The notes under the pieces are model-generated. The model ran no database searches and was not told the origin of the DNA. It worked only from the letters and a program-made list of their open reading frames with translations. The position numbers and the translations under genes are program-made. A stretch of 64,000 bases of DNA, from positions 1,922,001 to 1,986,000 of the forward strand of contig NZ_CP135963.1 in assembly GCF_032460525.1 (NCBI RefSeq), in the 5' to 3' direction. The stretch is from Geodermatophilus sp. DSM 44513. Its GTDB lineage: Bacteria > Actinomycetota > Actinomycetes > Mycobacteriales > Geodermatophilaceae. Positions 18,092 to 30,334 of this stretch are shown here, piece by piece. Each line of letters starts with the position of its first letter. The first letter of the stretch is position 1.

Positions 18092-18646
18092 TCACCGCGG
18101 GGCGCGGCGGCGCTCCCAGTTGGGGTTGATCTCCTCGTCGTCGTCCTCGCTGCCGCCGAAGCCGACGACGCTCTCCATGCCGGGGGAGAGCACCCCCCAC
18201 TCGATGAGCCGGCTGGTCAGCTCGTCGGGGCTCATGTCGTAGATGATCGCCAGCGACTTGAGGTCCTCGGCCCGGATGGAGAGCACCTTGCCGTTGTAGT
18301 CGTGCCGCTGGGCCTGGATCGTGGAGGCGTAGCGGGCCAGCGGGCCGGCCTCGTCGGCGGGCAGCGAGCCCAGCGACTCCAGGTTGAGCACGATCTTCGT
18401 CGTCGAGGTGACCGCGGAGCTCGGCCGCGGGTCGGGCAGCAGCTCGGAGACCGGTACCCCGTAGAAGACGGCGAGCTCGGAGAGCCGCTGCACGGTCACC
18501 GCGCGGTCGCCGCGCTCGTAGGAACCCACGACCACTGCCTTCCAGCGGCCGTGGGACTTGTCCTCGACTCCCTGGAGGGAGAGCCCCTGCTGGTTGCGGA
18601 TGGCGCGGAGCCGGGCACCGAGGGCCCGTGAGTAGTCGGTGCTCAT
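18092..18646 (-). CDS. bldD: BldD-type c-di-GMP-responsive developmental regulator
   Basis: 184 residues. The N-terminal XRE helix-turn-helix (about 7-70) has [20 protein letters not shown] and [14 protein letters not shown]. The C-terminal domain keeps the c-di-GMP signature RxD-x8-RxxD as R114-H-D116 ... R125-A-E-D128, the same residue numbers reported for Streptomyces BldD. c-di-GMP bridges two such domains and turns the protein into a repressor. The tail is very acidic (SEDDDEE). ATG 18646 was chosen because it has an AGGAAG ribosome site and the family-typical start. It converges on nusB and is divergent from pyrR. Confidence 0.95.
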   Translation of the reverse strand: MSTDYSRALGARLRAIRNQQGLSLQGVEDKSHGRWKAVVVGSYERGDRAVTVQRLSELAVFYGVPVSELLPDPRPSSAVTSTTKIVLNLESLGSLPADEAGPLARYASTIQAQRHDYNGKVLSIRAEDLKSLAIIYDMSPDELTSRLIEWGVLSPGMESVVGFGGSEDDDEEINPNWERRRAPR

Positions 18647-18847
18647 CGCTTCCTGCTCACTGTCCGTCGTCGTGGAGGTGCTGTCGTCACGGAGCGTACT
18701 GGTCGCGCCGGTGCGGCGACACGGGGACACCCCTCCGGGTCACCCGGCCCCCCCGGGCGTGTCCCCTCACCGGCGCGGCGCGGGTCACACGGGCGGGTGC
18801 AGTACGGTCGGCCCCGGTCCCGGTCCGACCACTCCTTTAACGACCCG

Positions 18848-18869
18848 TCCCGTGAGGCGGGGAAGGAGG
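18848..18869 (+). promoter_or_regulatory. PyrR-binding RNA element overlapping the pyrR ribosome site
   Basis: TCCCGTGAGGC (18848-18858) matches the PyrR loop consensus UCCNGNGAGGY exactly. It is held in a short stem by flanking CCG and CGG bases. The stem lies directly before the AAGGAGG ribosome site (18863-18869) and ATG of pyrR. No terminator or antiterminator follows, which fits translational repression as described for Mycobacterium smegmatis rather than the Bacillus attenuator. Confidence 0.7.
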
Positions 18870-18873
18870 CCGC

Positions 18874-19458
18874 ATGGCCCGCTCGCCCGCCCCTGCCCAC
18901 GGCGACCCCGCGTCGCCGCCCGCCACGCCGCCCGCGGTGCTCTCCGCCGCCGACGTCGCCCGCGTGGTCGACCGGATGGCCCACCAGGTCATCGAGAAGT
19001 GCGCGGGTGCCGACGTCGTCCTCGTCGGCATCCCCACCCGCGGCGCCCCGCTGGCCCGCCGGCTGGCCGCCCGCATCGAGGCCTTCTCCGGCACCCCCGT
19101 CGACGTGGGCACCGTCGACATCACCCTCTACCGCGACGACCTGCGCACCCGCGGCGTCCGCGCGCTGGAGGCCACCGTGCTGCCCGAGGGCGGCATCGAC
19201 GGCCGGCTGGTCGTGCTGGTGGACGACGTCCTGTACTCCGGCCGCTCGGTCCGGGCCGCGCTGGACGCGCTGCGCGACCTGGGCCGCCCGCGGGCGGTGC
19301 AGCTGGCGGTGCTGGTCGACCGCGGGCACCGGGAGCTGCCGATCCGCGCGGACTACGTGGGCAAGAACCTGCCGACGTCGCACAGCCAGCAGGTGCGGGT
19401 GCACCTGACCGAGACCGACGGCGAGGACGCCGTCCTGGTGACCGGGGGCGACCGGTGA
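18874..19458 (+). CDS. pyrR: Bifunctional pyr regulator / uracil phosphoribosyltransferase
   Basis: 194 residues. UMP-sensing RNA-binding protein of the phosphoribosyltransferase fold. The PRPP-binding loop is [18 protein letters not shown]. Other marks are [15 protein letters not shown] and [11 protein letters not shown]. The first 20 residues are a Pro/Ala-rich extension. It heads the pyrimidine operon and carries its own RNA target just before the start codon. GTGA-type overlaps link it to pyrB. Confidence 0.96.
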   Translation: MARSPAPAHGDPASPPATPPAVLSAADVARVVDRMAHQVIEKCAGADVVLVGIPTRGAPLARRLAARIEAFSGTPVDVGTVDITLYRDDLRTRGVRALEATVLPEGGIDGRLVVLVDDVLYSGRSVRAALDALRDLGRPRAVQLAVLVDRGHRELPIRADYVGKNLPTSHSQQVRVHLTETDGEDAVLVTGGDR

Positions 19459-20375
19459 GGCGCCACCTGCTGGAGGCGGCCGACCTGGACCGCGCCGACG
19501 CGACGCTGGTGCTGGACACCGCCGCGCAGATCGACGCCGCGCTGGCCGGCCGCGAGGTCAAGAAGCTGCCCACGCTGCGCGGCCGGACCGTGGTCAACCT
19601 CTTCTACGAGGACTCCACCCGCACCCGGATCTCCTTCGAGCTGGCCGCCAAGCGGTTGAGCGCCGACGTCATCAACTTCTCCGCCAAGGGCAGCAGCGTG
19701 TCCAAGGGCGAGAGCCTCAAGGACACCGCCCTGACGCTGGAGGCGATGGGCTCCGACGCCATCGTCGTCCGGCACTCCGCCTCCGGCGCCCCGCACCGGC
19801 TGGCGCACTGGGTGCGGGGTAGCGTGGTCAACGCCGGCGACGGCACCCACGAGCACCCCACCCAGGCGCTGCTGGACGCCTACACGATCCGGCACCGGCT
19901 GGGCCGGCTGGAGGGCGTGCGGGTCGCGGTCGTCGGCGACGTGCTGCACAGCCGGGTGGCCCGCTCCAACGTGCGGCTGCTGCACACCCTGGGCGCCGAG
20001 GTCACCCTGGTCGCCCCGCCCACGCTGCTGCCCGTGGGGGTGGGCAGCTGGCCGGCGGAGGTCTCCTACGACCTGGACGCCGTCCTGCCCAAGGCCGACG
20101 TGGTGATGGTGCTGCGGGTGCAGGCCGAGCGGATGGCCGCCTCGTACTTCCCCAGCGCCCGGGAGTACAGCCGCCGCTACGGCCTGGACGCCCGGCGCGT
20201 GGCGGCCCTCGGCGACGACGCGATCGTCATGCACCCGGGCCCGATGAACCGCGGGATGGAGATCGCCGCCGAGGTGGCCGACTCCGTCCGCTCCACGATC
20301 GTCGAGCAGGTCGGCAACGGGGTCTCCGTGCGCATGGCCGTGCTCTACCTGCTGCTGGGAGGTGCACCCGCGTGA
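19455..20375 (+). CDS. pyrB: Aspartate carbamoyltransferase catalytic subunit
   Basis: 306 residues. Condenses carbamoyl phosphate with aspartate. Seen are the carbamoyl-phosphate loop [18 protein letters not shown], the loop [33 protein letters not shown], and the C-terminal [13 protein letters not shown]. No regulatory subunit (pyrI) is present, as expected for this group. It overlaps pyrR and pyrC by four bases each. Confidence 0.98.
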   Translation: MRRHLLEAADLDRADATLVLDTAAQIDAALAGREVKKLPTLRGRTVVNLFYEDSTRTRISFELAAKRLSADVINFSAKGSSVSKGESLKDTALTLEAMGSDAIVVRHSASGAPHRLAHWVRGSVVNAGDGTHEHPTQALLDAYTIRHRLGRLEGVRVAVVGDVLHSRVARSNVRLLHTLGAEVTLVAPPTLLPVGVGSWPAEVSYDLDAVLPKADVVMVLRVQAERMAASYFPSAREYSRRYGLDARRVAALGDDAIVMHPGPMNRGMEIAAEVADSVRSTIVEQVGNGVSVRMAVLYLLLGGAPA

Positions 20376-21658
20376 CGGTGCTGATCAGGGGCGCCCGCCC
20401 GTACGGGGAGGCCGCCGCCGACGTCCTGGTCGAGGACGGCCGGATCACCGCGATCGCGGGGTCCCTGTCGGCGCCCGGCGCCGACGTGGTCGAGGCCGCC
20501 GGGCTCGTCGCGCTGCCCGGCCTGGTCGACCTGCACACCCACCTGCGCGAGCCCGGCCGGGAGGACGCCGAGACCGTGGAGACCGGCAGCCGCGCGGCCG
20601 CGCTCGGCGGGTACACCGCGGTGCACGCCATGGCCAACACCGACCCGGTCGCCGACACCGCCGGCGTCGTCGAGCAGGTGTGGCGGCTGGGCCAGGAGGC
20701 CGGCCTGGTCGACGTCGTCCCGGTGGGCGCGGTGACCGTGGGGCTCGCGGGGCAGCGGCTGGCCGAGCTCGGCGCGATGGCCGACTCCGCCGCCCGGGTG
20801 CGGGTCTTCTCCGACGACGGGCAGTGCGTCGCCGACCCGGCGCTGATGCGCCGCGCGCTGGAGTACGTCAAGGCGCTGGACGGCGTCGTCGCCCAGCACG
20901 CCGAGGAGCCGCGGCTCACCGTGGGCGCGCAGATGCACGAGGGCGACCGCTCCGCGCGGCTGGGCCTCACCGGCTGGCCGGCCGCCGCCGAGGAGGCGAT
21001 CATCGCCCGTGACGTGCTGCTGGCCGGGCACGTCGGCGCGCGGCTGCACGTCTGCCACGTCTCCACCGCGGGCTCGGTGGAGATCCTGCGCTGGGCGAAG
21101 TCGCGTGGCGTCCAGGTCACCGCCGAGGTGACCCCGCACCACCTGCTGCTCACCGACGAGTGGGCCGAGGGCTACGACCCGGTGTTCAAGGTCAACCCGC
21201 CGCTCCGGACGGACGCCGATGTCGCGGCCCTGCGCCAGGGGCTCGCCGAGGGCGTCATCGACGCCGTCGCCACCGACCACGCGCCGCACGCGGTGGAGGA
21301 CAAGGAGAGCGAGTGGGCCAGCGCCCGCCCGGGGATGCTCGGGCTGGAGCAGGCCCTGTCGGTGGTGGTCGAGACGATGGTGCAGACCGGGCTGCTCGAC
21401 TGGCGCGGCGTCGCCGACCGGATGTCGGCGCGCCCGGCCGCGATCGGCCGGCTGGAGACGCACGGCCGGCCGCTGGCCGTGGGCGAGCCGGCCACCCTGC
21501 TGCTGCTGGACCCGGGCACGCGCGCCGTCGTCGACCCGGCCGCGCTGGCCAGCCGCAGCCGCAACAGTCCCTACGCCGGCCGGGAGCTGCCCGGCCGCGT
21601 CGTCCACACGTTCCTGAGAGGTGTCCCCACGGTGCTCGACGGCAAGGCCCAGCGGTGA
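20372..21658 (+). CDS. pyrC: Dihydroorotase (type I)
   Basis: 428 residues. Cyclizes carbamoyl aspartate to dihydroorotate. Metal ligands are seen in [14 protein letters not shown] (HxH), in [14 protein letters not shown] and in the conserved ATDHAPH motif. The length and the [15 protein letters not shown] stretch mark the type I enzyme. In Streptomyces a PH-domain gene often separates pyrC from carA; here carA overlaps pyrC directly. Confidence 0.97.
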   Translation: MTVLIRGARPYGEAAADVLVEDGRITAIAGSLSAPGADVVEAAGLVALPGLVDLHTHLREPGREDAETVETGSRAAALGGYTAVHAMANTDPVADTAGVVEQVWRLGQEAGLVDVVPVGAVTVGLAGQRLAELGAMADSAARVRVFSDDGQCVADPALMRRALEYVKALDGVVAQHAEEPRLTVGAQMHEGDRSARLGLTGWPAAAEEAIIARDVLLAGHVGARLHVCHVSTAGSVEILRWAKSRGVQVTAEVTPHHLLLTDEWAEGYDPVFKVNPPLRTDADVAALRQGLAEGVIDAVATDHAPHAVEDKESEWASARPGMLGLEQALSVVVETMVQTGLLDWRGVADRMSARPAAIGRLETHGRPLAVGEPATLLLLDPGTRAVVDPAALASRSRNSPYAGRELPGRVVHTFLRGVPTVLDGKAQR

Positions 21659-22818
21659 GCGGGGCGATCCTCGTCCTGGAGGACGGGCGCACGTTCCGCG
21701 GCGAGGCGTACGGCGCGATGGGGACGACGCTGGGCGAGGCGGTGTTCGCCACCGGGATGACCGGTTACCAGGAGACGCTGACCGACCCCAGCTACGCCGC
21801 CCAGATCGTGGTGATGACCGCGCCGCACATCGGCAACACCGGGGTCAACGGCGAGGACGACGAGAGCCGCCGCATCTGGGTGGCCGGCTTCGTCGTCCGC
21901 GACCCGGCCCGGCGCCCGGCGAACTGGCGGGCCACCGGCAGCCTGGACGGCGAGCTGGCCGCGCAGGGCGTCGTCGGCATCAGCGGGATCGACACCCGGG
22001 CGCTGACCCGCCACCTGCGCGACCGCGGGGCGATGCGGGCCGGGATCTCCACCGAGCTCACGGGCGAGGAGCTGCTGGCCCGGGTGCAGTCCGCCGAGGG
22101 CATGACCGGGGCCGACCTCGCGCCCGCAGTGACCACGACCGAGCCCTACGTCGTCCCGGCGGTGGGGGAGCGGCGGTTCACCGTCGCCGCGCTGGACCTC
22201 GGCATCAAGACCGCCACCCCGCGGCACCTGGCCGCCCTCGGGGTGGAGACCCACGTGCTGCCCGCCACGGCCACCGCGGAGGACCTGCTCGCCGCCGGCC
22301 CGGACGGCGTCTTCGTCTCCAACGGCCCCGGCGACCCGGCGGCCGCCGACTACGCGGTGGCGGCGGTGCGCGGCGTGCTGGACGCCCGCCGCCCGCTGTT
22401 CGGCATCTGCTTCGGCAACCAGATCCTCGGCCGGGCCCTGGGGCTGGGCACCTACAAGCTGCGCTTCGGCCACCGCGGGCTCAACCAGCCCGTCCTCGAC
22501 CGGGTCAGCGGCACCGTGCGGGTGACCAGCCACAACCACGGCTTCGCCGTCGACGCCCCGCTGGACCGGCCGACCGACACGCCGTACGGGCCGGTCGAGG
22601 TCAGCCACGTGGGCCTCAACGACGACGTCGTCGAGGGGCTGCGGCTGCTGGACGCCCCGGCGTTCAGCGTGCAGTTCCACCCGGAGTCCGCGGCCGGCCC
22701 GCACGACGCCGCCCCGCTGTTCGGCCGGTTCGTCGACCTCATGGCGTCCGCCCGCTCCGGCGACGCCGTCAGCCCGCCTCCGGTCGTGGGGCACAGCACG
22801 GCAGAGAAGGAGGCCTGA
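21655..22818 (+). CDS. carA: Carbamoyl-phosphate synthase small subunit
   Basis: 387 residues. Glutamine amidotransferase subunit. The N-terminal CPSase domain has [14 protein letters not shown] and [17 protein letters not shown]. The C-terminal class I amidotransferase domain has the Cys nucleophile in [23 protein letters not shown], and His/Glu in [15 protein letters not shown]. It delivers ammonia to CarB. It overlaps pyrC by four bases and ends one base before the carB GTG. Confidence 0.98.
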   Translation: MSGAILVLEDGRTFRGEAYGAMGTTLGEAVFATGMTGYQETLTDPSYAAQIVVMTAPHIGNTGVNGEDDESRRIWVAGFVVRDPARRPANWRATGSLDGELAAQGVVGISGIDTRALTRHLRDRGAMRAGISTELTGEELLARVQSAEGMTGADLAPAVTTTEPYVVPAVGERRFTVAALDLGIKTATPRHLAALGVETHVLPATATAEDLLAAGPDGVFVSNGPGDPAAADYAVAAVRGVLDARRPLFGICFGNQILGRALGLGTYKLRFGHRGLNQPVLDRVSGTVRVTSHNHGFAVDAPLDRPTDTPYGPVEVSHVGLNDDVVEGLRLLDAPAFSVQFHPESAAGPHDAAPLFGRFVDLMASARSGDAVSPPPVVGHSTAEKEA

Positions 22819-22819
22819 G

Positions 22820-26134
<3,315 letters not shown>

Positions 26135-26135
26135 A

Positions 26136-26159
26136 CCGCCAATATCGCGATTTTGGCGG
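26136..26159. repeat. AT-containing 24-bp near-perfect palindrome
   Basis: CCGCCAA-T-ATCGCGAT-T-TTGGCGG: both halves are complementary except one T/T position. It lies between the carB stop and the pyrD-like ribosome site. Its AT-rich centre stands out from the surrounding sequence. It could be a protein site or an RNA hairpin just ahead of the GGAGGAGG ribosome site. Confidence 0.6.
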
Positions 26160-26169
26160 AGGAGGGGGC

Positions 26170-27513
26170 GTGGTCGGGCGGGTGCGGGAGGAGCTGGTCG
26201 CCCGGAGGCTGGTCGACGGGCTGCCCGAGGCGTTCCTCGCGGGGGTGACCCGCTTCGCCCGGCCCCCGCAGGCCGAGCTCGACGCGCTGGCCACCGCGGC
26301 CCGCGGGCTGGCCGCCCGGCTGGCCGCCGGCGAGGCGGGGGACGACGACCTGCCGCTGCTCACCCGGGTGGCCACCTTCGCCGGCTGCGCGCAGCTGCTC
26401 GCCGACGCGGGGGCGAGCACGCCGGCCTACGACGTCCTCGGCTCCTACCGGGACAACCTCGGCCGGCCGCTGGGCCCCCGGCTGCCCGCGCGCCCGGCCG
26501 CGGGGAGGCGGCGCTGGCGGGTGCTCGGCCGCGAGGTGGGCTTCCCGATCGGCATCCCCGCCTGCGTGCTCAACGGCGACGAGCGGTGGGTCGCCCACAA
26601 CGCCGCCAACGGCTACAGCGTGCTCACCTACAAGACCGTGCGCAGCCGGGCGCACCCGGCCAACGCCCAGCCCAACTGGACGTTCGCGCCCCGGGAGACG
26701 GCGAGCCTCCCGCCGGGCGCGGCCGGCACGGTCACCTCCGACCCGTGGGACTGGGTGCCGCCGGGCTCGCCGGAGGTCAGCACGGTCAACTCCTTCGGAG
26801 TCCCCTCCCGGGCACCGGAGGAGTGGATGGCCGACCTCGAGCGGTCCCTCACCGTGCTGGACGACGACCAGCTGCTGCTGGTCAGCGTCATGGGGGAGGG
26901 GGACGGCCCGGCCCTGGTCGAGGACTTCGCGCACGCCGCCCGCCTGGCCCAGGAGGCCGGCGCGACCGTCGTGGAGCTGAACCTGTCCTGCCCCAACACG
27001 CTGAGCCGCTCTGCCACGGGCGTCGAGCCGCCGCTGTGCCTGGACGCCGACGCGACCGTCGCCGTCGTCGAGGGCGCGCGTCGCGCGCTGGACGACCGCA
27101 CCGGCCTGGTCGCCAAGCTCTCCTGGCTCGACGAGGCGCGCCTGGCCGCGCTGGTGCCGCGCCTGGCCCCTCTCGTGGACGGCGTGGCCGGGATCAACAC
27201 GCTGCAGAGCCGGGTGGTGCGCAGCGACGGCGAGCCCACCTTCCCCGGCCGCGCGCTGGCCGGGCTGTCCGGCGCCGCCGCACGCGACTCGGCGCTGGAC
27301 CTCACCCGCCGGCTGGTCGCGCTGCGTGCGGCCGGCGGGTGGACCTTCGACGTCCTGGCGATGGGCGGGGTCACCGACCCGGCGTCGTTCGCCGCGCTGT
27401 GGGAGGCCGGTGCGGACGCCGTGCAGTCGGCCTCCGGGGCCTTCGCCTCCCCGTACCTGGCCCGCGACTGCGCCGCCGCCCTCGGCGAGAGCCTGTCCCG
27501 GGCGGTCGCGTGA
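26170..27513 (+). CDS. Atypical dihydroorotate dehydrogenase-like FMN protein
   Basis: 447 residues at the pyrD position between carB and pyrF. The FMN-barrel shows ELNLSCPNT (the Cys-bearing class 1 motif; class 2 has a Ser here), a Lys in GLVAKLSWL, GINTLQSRVV, and a phosphate site VLAMGGVTDP. It differs from the usual actinobacterial quinone-linked class 2 PyrD. It has an extra N-terminal segment of about 110 residues and no class 2 membrane-binding helices. No pyrK gene is adjacent. GTG 26170 has a GGAGGAGG ribosome site; a GTG at 26131 would place the palindrome inside the coding region. DHODH activity is inferred from position and motifs. Confidence 0.75.
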   Translation: MVGRVREELVARRLVDGLPEAFLAGVTRFARPPQAELDALATAARGLAARLAAGEAGDDDLPLLTRVATFAGCAQLLADAGASTPAYDVLGSYRDNLGRPLGPRLPARPAAGRRRWRVLGREVGFPIGIPACVLNGDERWVAHNAANGYSVLTYKTVRSRAHPANAQPNWTFAPRETASLPPGAAGTVTSDPWDWVPPGSPEVSTVNSFGVPSRAPEEWMADLERSLTVLDDDQLLLVSVMGEGDGPALVEDFAHAARLAQEAGATVVELNLSCPNTLSRSATGVEPPLCLDADATVAVVEGARRALDDRTGLVAKLSWLDEARLAALVPRLAPLVDGVAGINTLQSRVVRSDGEPTFPGRALAGLSGAAARDSALDLTRRLVALRAAGGWTFDVLAMGGVTDPASFAALWEAGADAVQSASGAFASPYLARDCAAALGESLSRAVA

Positions 27514-28322
27514 CGGTGCCCTTCGGGCGGCGGCTGACCGACGCCGTCGCCGCCCGCGGGCCGCTGTGCGTGGGCATCGACCCGCACGCGTCCCTGCTGG
27601 CGCACTGGGGCCTGCCCGACGACCCCGGGGGGTTGGCCCGCTTCACGGACGCCGTCGTCGACGCCCTGGCCGGTACGGTCGCCGTCCTCAAGCCGCAGCT
27701 GGCCTTCTACGAGCGGCACGGCTCGCGGGGCCTGGCCGTGCTGGAGGGCGGCGTGGCCCGCGCCCGCGCCGCCGGAGCGCTGGTGCTGCTGGACGCCAAA
27801 CGCGGCGACATCGGCTCGACGATGGACGCCTACGCCGACGTGCTGCGCCCCGGGCACCCGATGGCCGCCGACGCCCTGACCGTGAGCCCCTACCTGGGGC
27901 CCGGCGCGCTGCAGCCGGCCGTCGACACCGCCCGGGCGCACGGCGGCGGGCTGTTCGTGCTGGCCCGCACCTCCAACCCGGACGCCGGCACGCTGCAGCA
28001 CGCCCGCGTGGGGGAGCGCTCGGTCGCCCAGGTCGTCGTCGACACCGTCCGCGGCTGGAACGCCGACGACCGCTCCGGCTCCTTCGGCGTCGTCGTCGGC
28101 GCCACGCTGGCCGCGCTCGACGTCGACCTGACCGGCCTCGGCGGCCCGGTGCTCGCCCCCGGGCTCGGCGCCCAGGGCGGGTCGGTCGCCGACCTGCGCC
28201 GGTTGTTCGACCGCGGGACCGCCGTCGTCCCGACCGTCTCCCGCGACGTGCTCGCCGCCGGCCCGGACCCGGCGGCGCTGCGTGCCGCCGCCGGGCGGTG
28301 GGCCGCGGAGCTCGCCCGGTGA
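27510..28322 (+). CDS. pyrF: Orotidine 5'-phosphate decarboxylase (type 2)
   Basis: 270 residues. Decarboxylates OMP to UMP. It has the catalytic Asp/Lys motif of type 2 enzymes in LLDAKRGDIGSTM, the opening LCVGIDPHASLL, and TVSRDVLAAGPDP near the C-terminus. It overlaps the pyrD-like gene by four bases and the following small membrane protein gene by four bases. Confidence 0.97.
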   Translation: MTVPFGRRLTDAVAARGPLCVGIDPHASLLAHWGLPDDPGGLARFTDAVVDALAGTVAVLKPQLAFYERHGSRGLAVLEGGVARARAAGALVLLDAKRGDIGSTMDAYADVLRPGHPMAADALTVSPYLGPGALQPAVDTARAHGGGLFVLARTSNPDAGTLQHARVGERSVAQVVVDTVRGWNADDRSGSFGVVVGATLAALDVDLTGLGGPVLAPGLGAQGGSVADLRRLFDRGTAVVPTVSRDVLAAGPDPAALRAAAGRWAAELAR

Positions 28323-28594
28323 GGCGGGGGCCGGCGCTGCTCGCCGCGCTCGGCCTGCTGCTCGTGGCGGTCGGCGGCGTCCTCGTCGCCGGGGCGGACG
28401 GCGTCGAGCAGGTGGTGTCCGGGGGCCGTTCCCAGCCGCCGGCCGCCCAGGCGTACACCAGCACGCTGACGCTGGCGTTCGACGACGCGGTCGTCTGGAC
28501 GCGGGTGCACCTCACCGGGCTGGCGCTCGCGGTCACCGGTGCGCTCCTGCTCGCCGGCCTGGGGGGCTGGGTGCTGGGCCGGCGCGGACCGTGA
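28319..28594 (+). CDS. Small two-helix membrane protein
   Basis: 91 residues. Two hydrophobic segments (about 5-27, ALLAALGLLLVAVGGVLVAG, and 66-87, LTGLALAVTGALLLAGLGGW) flank an extracytoplasmic loop of about 40 residues. I do not recognise a family. It overlaps the end of pyrF by 4 bp (GTGA) and is thus the last gene of the pyrimidine transcript. A role in that pathway cannot be claimed. Confidence 0.7.
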   Translation: MRRGPALLAALGLLLVAVGGVLVAGADGVEQVVSGGRSQPPAAQAYTSTLTLAFDDAVVWTRVHLTGLALAVTGALLLAGLGGWVLGRRGP

Positions 28595-28927
28595 GCACGT
28601 CCGGAACCGGCCGGTCCGGCCGCCGACCAGGGACTTCGGTCCCGCGTCGGCGTGTCGGAACGGCCGTACCGGCCCGTGATCGTCCGCTGCCCGAGACGGC
28701 CACCACCCGGGCTGACCTGCAGAGATGACATACGGTGACCATGTTGACCGACCCAGCGTCACCGACACCTCACGGAATGTCGGGGACGGGGGGTTCAGTG
28801 GGGCGTGACCTGCGCATACAGCGGGAGCTAGGTTGGCCGCCAGGCTCAGCAGTGAGTCCTGACGCCGACACAGCCCGAGCCCCCGCCGGCCGGTCCCGAG
28901 GCCGGCGACGACAGATTGGGTCGCACC
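28595..28927 (+). promoter_or_regulatory. Intergenic region with stem-loop and mihF promoter
   Basis: This 333-bp gap holds no convincing gene. GGGAC-TTCG-GTCCC (28630-28643) is a 5-bp hairpin or dyad 35 bp after the membrane-protein gene; the core resembles DosR-type GGGAC/GTCCC sites but lacks the flanking consensus. A plausible housekeeping promoter is GTGACC (28805-28810), 18 bp, TAGGTT (28829-28834). That would give mihF a leader of about 90 nt. Another -10-like TACGGT lies near 28731. Confidence 0.4.
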
Positions 28928-29278
28928 ATGCCCCTCCCTGACCTCTCCCCGGAACAGCGTGCTGCGGCGTTGGAGAAGGCCGCGGCCGCCCGCAAGGCCC
29001 GCGCCGAGTTGCGCGAGCGGCTCAAGAGCAAGGGCGCGACGGTCGGTGACGTCCTCAAGCAGGGTGACACCGACGAGGTGATCGGCAAGATGCGCGTCTC
29101 CGCGGTGCTGGAGTCCCTGCCCGGAGTCGGCAAGGCGCGGGCTGCGAAGATCATGGAGCGGCTCGAGATCTCCCCGACCCGCCGGGTGCGCGGTCTGGGT
29201 GCCAACCAGCGCAGGGCCCTCGAGACGGAGTTCGGCGGCGAGGAGGTCGTCCCCGAGCAGGTCCCCGTCGAGGGCTGA
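28928..29278 (+). CDS. mihF: Integration host factor, actinobacterial type
   Basis: 116 residues, a typical size for mIHF, an essential nucleoid-associated protein of actinobacteria. Seen are [18 protein letters not shown], the basic helix [15 protein letters not shown], and the helix-hairpin-helix-like [20 protein letters not shown] followed by [12 protein letters not shown]. The ATG at 28928 gives the family-typical MPLPxLxPEQR start; four upstream residues are possible. It precedes gmk and rpoZ, the conserved order. Confidence 0.96.
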   Translation: MPLPDLSPEQRAAALEKAAAARKARAELRERLKSKGATVGDVLKQGDTDEVIGKMRVSAVLESLPGVGKARAAKIMERLEISPTRRVRGLGANQRRALETEFGGEEVVPEQVPVEG

Positions 29279-29315
29279 CCCGCAGGACCTGGCACCCGGA
29301 GGTCGAGGACGACGC

Positions 29316-29891
29316 GTGGCACCTGCTCCCCACGAGCCCGCACCAGCACGGCTGACCGTGCTCTCCGGCCCCTCCGGTGTCGGCAAGGGCACGGTCGTGG
29401 CGGAGGTCCGGCACCGGTACCCCGACGTGTGGGTCTCGGTGTCGGCCACCACCCGCCGGCCCCGGCCCGGTGAGGTCGACGGGGTGCACTACCACTTCGT
29501 CTCCGACGCCGAGTTCGACCGACTGATCGCCGAGGACGGCCTGCTGGAGTGGGCCGAGTACGCCGGCAACCGCTACGGCACCCCGGTGGCCCCCGTCCGC
29601 GAGCGGCTCGCCGCCGGGGCCCCGGCCCTGCTGGAGATCGAGCTGCAGGGTGCCCGGCAGGTCCGGGCGCGTGACGCCGACGCCCAGCTGGTCTTCCTCG
29701 CCCCGCCGTCGTGGGCCGAGCTGCAGAGCCGGCTGGCCGGCCGCGGCTCGGAGCCCCCGGCCGTGCAGGAGCGGCGGCTGGCCATCGCCCAGGCCGAGCT
29801 GGACGCCGCCGGCGAGTTCGACGTGGTGGTGGTCAACGACGACGTGTCCCGGGCCGCCGACGAGTTGGTACGATTGCTGACTGCGCCCTGA
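29316..29891 (+). CDS. gmk: Guanylate kinase
   Basis: 191 residues. Phosphorylates GMP to GDP. P-loop [15 protein letters not shown]-binding [21 protein letters not shown], and the lid region [16 protein letters not shown] are present. GTG 29316 was chosen as it leaves about 12 residues before the first strand. The gmk-rpoZ-coaBC-metK-priA order is the standard actinobacterial one. Confidence 0.97.
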   Translation: MAPAPHEPAPARLTVLSGPSGVGKGTVVAEVRHRYPDVWVSVSATTRRPRPGEVDGVHYHFVSDAEFDRLIAEDGLLEWAEYAGNRYGTPVAPVRERLAAGAPALLEIELQGARQVRARDADAQLVFLAPPSWAELQSRLAGRGSEPPAVQERRLAIAQAELDAAGEFDVVVVNDDVSRAADELVRLLTAP

Positions 29892-29977
29892 CCCGGGTCC
29901 CCTGGGACGGCGGCGCGCCCGAGCTGTGGGCCGCCGCACCGCCGCCCGCCGAACCGATCTGAGGAGCACGCCCGCCC

Positions 29978-30241
29978 GTGTCCGGAGTCGCACCCGCCCC
30001 CGAGGGCATCACCAACCCGCCGATCGACGAGCTGCTCGAGCGCACCAGCAGCAAGTACGGCCTGGTGATCTTCGCCGCCAAGCGCGCCCGCCAGATCAAC
30101 GCCTACTACAGCCAGCTGTCGGAGGGCCTGCTGGAGTACGTCGGCCCGCTGGTCGACACCGCTCCGCAGGAGAAGCCGCTGTCCATCGCGCTGCGCGAGA
30201 TCAACGAGGGCCTGCTCACCCACACCGCCGGCGAGAACTGA
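29978..30241 (+). CDS. rpoZ: RNA polymerase omega subunit
   Basis: 87 residues. The conserved core is [34 protein letters not shown] and [17 protein letters not shown] 29978 has a GAGGAG ribosome site 12 bp upstream. Its TGA is the first base triplet of a hairpin repeat (30239-30307). Confidence 0.97.
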   Translation: MSGVAPAPEGITNPPIDELLERTSSKYGLVIFAAKRARQINAYYSQLSEGLLEYVGPLVDTAPQEKPLSIALREINEGLLTHTAGEN

Positions 30242-30307
30242 AAGAGGACCCCCGTGCCCCCCACCGCTCGCGAGCTCGCGGCGGGGCCCTGCACGAGGGC
30301 CGCCTCC
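30239..30307 (+). repeat. Covarying hairpin repeat, rpoZ-coaBC copy
   Basis: TGAAAGAGGACC begins on the rpoZ stop codon. The outer stem CCCCCGTGC pairs with GCACGAGGG with one mismatch. The apical loop is TCGCGAGCTC, closed by CCGC/GCGG. The right flank is GGCCGCC. There is no T-tract after the stem. Confidence 0.75.
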
Positions 30308-30334
30308 AGGCCCCTGGCACAGGACGATGACTGA

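Noticed and set aside
18730..18873. Bacillus-type terminator/antiterminator attenuator for the pyr operon
   Set aside because: Only the PyrR loop is present; no terminator stem with a T-tract lies before pyrR.
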